Notes under the pieces: model-generated | What the model was told of the DNA's origin: nothing | The model's input: the letters and a program-made list of their open reading frames with translations, nothing else | Database searches by the model: none | In this document: positions 59,462 to 64,000 of the stretch, piece by piece | Layout: each line of letters begins with the position of its first letter | How positions within the stretch are numbered: the first letter of the stretch is position 1 | Program-made: the position numbers and the translations under genes | Assembly (NCBI GenBank): GCA_951230915.1 | Contig: OX579636.1 | Coordinates: forward strand, 35,585,567-35,649,566 | Direction of reading: 5' to 3' | Source: Antitrichia curtipendula | Taxonomy: Eukaryota; Streptophyta; Bryopsida; Hypnales; Leucodontaceae | DNA length: 64,000 nt

Positions 59462-60781
59462 ATAATAGTGTATTATCATGTAGTTGCAAAATTAGTGTTT
59501 ACTTAGCACATGCGGTTATTATAGTATGGGCTTGAGGACATCCATAGCAATGTAGCACACTTTGTGGCTTCAATGCATTTTGTACTCATTTTGGTTTATA
59601 TAAAGTTATAAACATATTTTACCTAAACATTGAGTTGTAAAAAACTTCTTGTCTTCCCTAACTTTATCATTTAAATTGAGTTTAAACAAAAATCTTATAT
59701 CTTTAGTACTAAAAACTTTGAATTGTATATCACTACAAGAAATTTCAATTAGTTTTGTGCAAAATTATAATTGTCAACATTTTTGTTGCACTTCATGCCA
59801 TAAATAAGTAAAAATAAAAAAACAATTCAAGAGATTCTAAATTTTTAGTTTTTTACAAGAGGTACAAATATCAATAGAGATTTCTAGTCAAAAAAAATTT
59901 CAATTGGTTATTTTATTTTTCATGCCTAAAACTAGTAAACAACCACAAAGAAAAGCTTGAAGTCAAATTTGACTATCAAACCAAATTTATATTTTTATTG
60001 AAAATCAGCATAGTATTTTAATATTTTTCAACATACATAAGAATTTATTTTCTATGTATGTTTTTTTTTTCAAAAAATTTAATGGAAAAATGATTTCATT
60101 GTGATTTTATAAAGCTTAACGTGGAAATCAAATTTTATCAATTATAATATGTATTAGAATAATCTGAAACTCTTACCATAAATGAATGAATGAACCAAAA
60201 ACATAGTTTTATAATTTTAATTTTAATGAAATTTGAAAAAAATAAAACTTACATGAAAAAACACCAGACTGTGTTTTTTGGATTGCAAACATAGTTTCCA
60301 ATTGCAATAATTCTTTCAAATTTTGACCTCGATTCTTGAATATTCAAATAAATAATTCAAAAACAATAGTGCCCCGAAGGCCCAATTTTCCATAAATCAT
60401 AGTGAAAGTTAATCTGAAATTGCAAAGCTAGCATTCAGAAAACTAGTTTTTCCAAATTTGAATGCTAATATCTTTCAATATATTCGCGAGTACTTCATGA
60501 AATTTTTACCACGTGATAAAAAACATGTGAAGTATAAGATCTTACTGTTAGATGTTGTAAAAAATATTTTTTCCGTATGTTGAGGCAAATGCAAGAGAAA
60601 AGACAGTTTTGTGTTGTTTTTTGTGTAATGACTTTGGGACTTTAGGGGTAAATAGTTCCATGAGAATGAAAGGAACAAAAGTCATATTTCATATTAATGC
60701 TGATTTCAATATGCAAGGTATTGAGCCTCTAAAACCATTGCATTTAAAAACATGAAGACCCTATTGTCTTTTCAAAAACAT
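59462..60781. other. AT-rich spacer of element B, copy of 7,778-9,099
   Basis: High identity to the A spacer with small indels. No gene seen; the minus ORF at 60,475-60,678 is absent as an ORF in A. Confidence 0.75.
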
Positions 60782-63700
60782 TCAACGTCTTCCATGCCTA
60801 AGAATGCGCACAGAAGTATTTGCATTTGCTTCTTGTACTATTGGTTCATTACCACCAATTTCTTCGAGTGGACCTTGTCGAGGCACCGGCCCCCTATAAT
60901 CACTATCTCCTGGAACCTCACCGTCTTCACCTATAGTACCACCGATGGATTCACCATCATCATTGGATGGTGCACTACCACTTTCGCTGGAGGCCTCGGA
61001 ATTGCGGTTTCGTTGTGGTCGAGCTATAGAAGACAACGTCCGAAGAGATCGTTGGTCCATTGCATCCATAATGCCATCTGTATTGGATCCTCCTGTTTGA
61101 ACTTCTCTTAAAAATGCTTGGGAAGCCGCTTCTTCCCTCCTTAGCCTTCTAGGCGTTCTACTACTCACACGTTCACTAGTAGTACTTCGTGGTCGTGGAT
61201 GCTTCCCTCGATTATTGGCATGTATAGGTAGCCGCAATGAAGTCGTATTTCTAGTCGCACGCTGTGACACCACACCAGCCAATCGTGTACCTATCGACGA
61301 AGTTGGTTCATGTGGACGAACTTCGGAACTAGATGGCCTTGATGAACTTTGGATTTGTAGATTTTCCAATATTGGCATTTGCCGTTGTGCAACCGAGACT
61401 CGATTTGGAGGGGGCATATGTGCTTCTCCACCTTGAGGGGGCCCTTCTCTGCGCATGGTCCTCATAGGCAATGACGGTGGTACTACTATGTCTTCTTCAC
61501 GTCCTCTTTGAACGTCAACACCATCTCTTTCTATTGTGGCATCAACTTGTACATCCATAGGGTCTGGACTTAGTGGTCTCGGTGCCTCAACGTCTTCATT
61601 TGTATTGCCCCCACTTGGCCCAGCATTCCACGTTTGTGGCATTCGTGGTGGACTTCCTTGGTGTCCCTCGTAGTCATTGTTGTTATTATCCCCCTCTTCA
61701 AAGTCAAATACGGATGCATCAATTAGAGGACGCACTCATTCCGCCCCACGAAATCTATCAAACGGTGGCTCATTGTCGTCATTGGAACTATCATCTGAAT
61801 CGTCATCATTGGGATCAGAGAGAACCGAACCACGGTCTAGACCATCAGATTCATCTGTCATGGAATCCTCTGACATCATGTTTTTAGTGTACCACCTTGT
61901 CAGATTTGCTGCAGCCCTTTCTCTAAGAGTCTTGGAATTGGTATAAATGTAAACCAATTCCTCAGCACGCTCTGATGTCAATCTATTGCGTGATTTGTTG
62001 TAGACAAACAAATACATGCTCCAATTGTATTCACAAGACGATGCAGAACACACTTGCGCAAGGATCTTTCTGGCAATCGGTGCAAGTGTACGAGTACCGG
62101 CTCCGAGAAGGTCCCACCATTCGTGAGGTTGCAAATTCAAGGTGTTTACATCAAGAAGTCCACCGAAAATGCCTCGTTGATCTCTAAATGCTTGGTACTC
62201 AGACAAAGCTGAAGCAAATGCTTGATCTCCAACAGCCAATTTGCGCAAAACTCTCAATATGGCTTCTCTTGCCTCATCATCATCCATTAGCAAGACTTCG
62301 TCAAATAAAAAGGGATTCAATAGACCCCCAGCGTAATGCAAATCTGTCCAGAGCATGTCCCAGCGCTTGTAGAAATCATCGGTGGCGGAAATTGCATACC
62401 TCCGCTCTAATGAAAATGGTGGATCCTCCAAAGATAAAACATGCTTTTTCACCTTTTTCATCACAAGCCATGCCTTGTCCAAGCACGGGTGCTTGCCATC
62501 AAACTCTCGAAGAACAATCAACATGGGCTGCAGTATGTGCACAAAGTTCAAACATTTCCTCCAAAATTCATCCGTTTGCGCACATCGTCGTACATCGTTA
62601 GCTTTTCTTTGCTTTTGATTGGATGCCAATCTCCACGTGTACTCATTCCACTGCGGATCGTGGACTGTCGATTCTACCGCTTCCTTCACCTCCACCAAAC
62701 GTTCGATCATGAGGAACATGGTTGCAAAGCGTGTTTGAACGGGATTTTTCAAAACGTGATTAGGAAAATGTCGTCGAAAGATTGCAAGTGGCATGTGATG
62801 CGTTCAAATGTATTCCACAATTGACTTGGCTTTCTTGACCATACTTATAATCCAATCTTGTTTTCTCCAATCTTCAAGTAGAAGATCAAGTGCATGTGCT
62901 GAACACCTTTGAAAATATATGTGTGGAAATCTACGAAGTAACAGAGCGCCAGCGGCCAACATGTTTGCTGCATTGTCTGTACAAACTTGTACCACGTTCT
63001 GTGCCCCTACCTCGTCAATGTAATCACCCATGCAATTAGCCACGTAAGTAGCATCTTTGCATTCGCCTGTTGTGTCTATCGATCCAAGAAAAACCTCTCC
63101 ACTTGTACATGCCAACATGACATTCATCAATGGTCGATGTGTAACGTTGTCCCATCCATCAAAGCATATTGTAACGCCATACTTGTGGATTGGTGCCCTC
63201 GTCTTCTCTGCTACAATTGCTGCCACTTCGTCTTTTGTAGATTTTATGAGCCTTGTACGAAGTGCATGGTACGCTGGAGGTTTGTAGCCAACTCTCGATT
63301 CCGATGTTGATTTCACTGCATCCAGAAAAGCAGGATGCCTCACTACATTGAATGGTATATTGGCTTCGTAGAAAAACTTAGCCCACTTCTTGTCTAGTAC
63401 TTGCTTGTTTGATGCGTTCATTCCTTCTTGTAGAGACAGTTGCCTCATCGATCGACTGCGGGTCAAACTAGGGTTGGGCGCTTCCGATGATCGTACTTGA
63501 GAGCTTTGTCCCCCAGTGTTTTCTCCTCCATCGTTTGCCGAGATTGAAGCATCATGTTGTTGCTCACCACGTACTACACTTGGTAGTATCGTTGATGGTG
63601 ATGTCACTTCCACGTCGCGTCCAGTTCCATGCAAAGTGTCCATAGATATATGTCCTCCACAATTAAAAAACATTACCTTCACGACTGCATTGACTTTAGT

Positions 63701-63862
63701 GCACGCTCTCACTCCAAGGAGGGTGTCATTTCATCTGTATCCCAAATGGAAAAGCAACCAATCCTTTCAATAGCTTAGCAAAGCTTCGCAGAACTTGCAA
63801 ACAACTTTTCCATCTGGCCGTAGTGTGTACCAAGGTTCTCACTATGATCTTCCTCCACCCAT
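60782..63862 (-). pseudogene. hAT transposase of element B, six in-frame stops
   Basis: Same gene as 12,180-9,100, one frame from ATG at 63,862 to the stop at 60,782. Stops: TAG 63,842; TGA 63,839, 63,767, 63,731, 62,804 and 61,736. All six are shared with copy A; the two extra A stops are CGA/CAA-type sense codons here. Same domains: BED finger, DUF659 with CFDGWDN and VVQVCTDN, dimerisation region (WWDLLGAG, SSCEYNWS) and long low-complexity tail. Shared stops mean A and B descend from an already broken copy and spread using another element's transposase. Confidence 0.88.
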
Positions 63863-64000
63863 TGCTCTTATCTGTCCTCCTCTACTTGCCCTTGCACCAA
63901 AAAAAAGATTAGTATTTTGTTTGAAATGTGATGTGGAAACAACACTTGTTGCTCTCACAACAAGTGCCACCACAACACACTCTTCTTGGACTTTGCTCTA
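63863..64000. other. Upstream region of transposase B, cut by the window edge
   Basis: Matches 12,181-12,318 of A. By comparison the TATA box and GACGG terminus should lie just beyond the window. Confidence 0.8.

Larger units (their letters stand above)
22205..64000. mobile_element. hAT-type element B, second copy of A, interrupted by element D
   Basis: 22,205-25,369 matches A from 741 (minus the 1,594-5,090 insertion), and 59,127-64,000 matches A from ~7,443 to ~12,318 at high identity. The two halves are separated only by element D. The right end is beyond the window (expected about 600 bases further by comparison with A). The left end must lie left of 22,205 and probably left of the RING gene at 18,053, but was not identified. 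Confidence 0.75.

Overview
The window looks like a transposon-packed stretch of a streptophyte (green plant or close algal relative) nuclear genome. The supports are several short TTTAGGG/CCCTAAA runs, GT-AG introns of about 130 bp, BED/DUF659-type hAT transposases, a plant-style LTR end, and one fragment of a host ABC-transporter gene. No rRNA, tRNA or CRISPR was seen. I cannot name the species.

Layout. Bases 1-12,918 hold the right part of a hAT-type element (element A): a protein-kinase-like pseudogene (6,119-7,777, +) and a convergent transposase pseudogene (12,180-9,100, -), ending in a GACAACCCTG terminus at 12,918. A 3.5 kb LTR-type element (1,594-5,090, AGTTA duplication) sits inside it, and bases 1-740 are the end of a related one. 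Bases 12,919-17,235 are host-like sequence with a small related MITE (14,339-14,801) and the first two exons of an ABCC-type transporter (16,747-17,235, +). From 18,053 a second element (B) follows: a RING-finger pseudogene (20,316-18,053, -), a noncoding block shared with A, a second kinase copy (from 24,037, +) and, near the right edge, a second transposase copy (63,862-60,782, -).

The kinase of B is split by a 33.8 kb hAT-type element D (25,370-59,126) with TAGGGTTGTC/GACAACCCTG ends and a perfect 8-bp duplication GAGAGACA. D carries its own kinase-like gene (29,665-28,229, -), a paralogue of the RING protein's N-terminal domain with a Gly/Ser/Tyr-rich tail (39,774-38,700, -), a full RING protein (50,219-53,512, +) and a transposase (55,191-58,490, +). 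Two noncoding hAT-type elements are nested in D: E (30,575-37,046, long inverted arms, 200-N gap) and F (42,665-49,150, 1,541-bp tandem repeats).

How it works together (inference). The A/B family and D independently carry transposase + kinase + RING protein. In all seven promoters visible in the window, the same plan recurs: a block of short GC-rich repeats (GACGG/CGTCC in A/B; GGTCGGACGG in D), then a TATA-like box about 210-300 bp before the ATG. The same repeats lie next to the element ends. This suggests a multigene giant hAT transposon whose BED-finger transposase may recognise one repeat family both for transposition and for controlling its cargo. Every copy here is decayed by stops or frameshifts, so active versions must be sought elsewhere.
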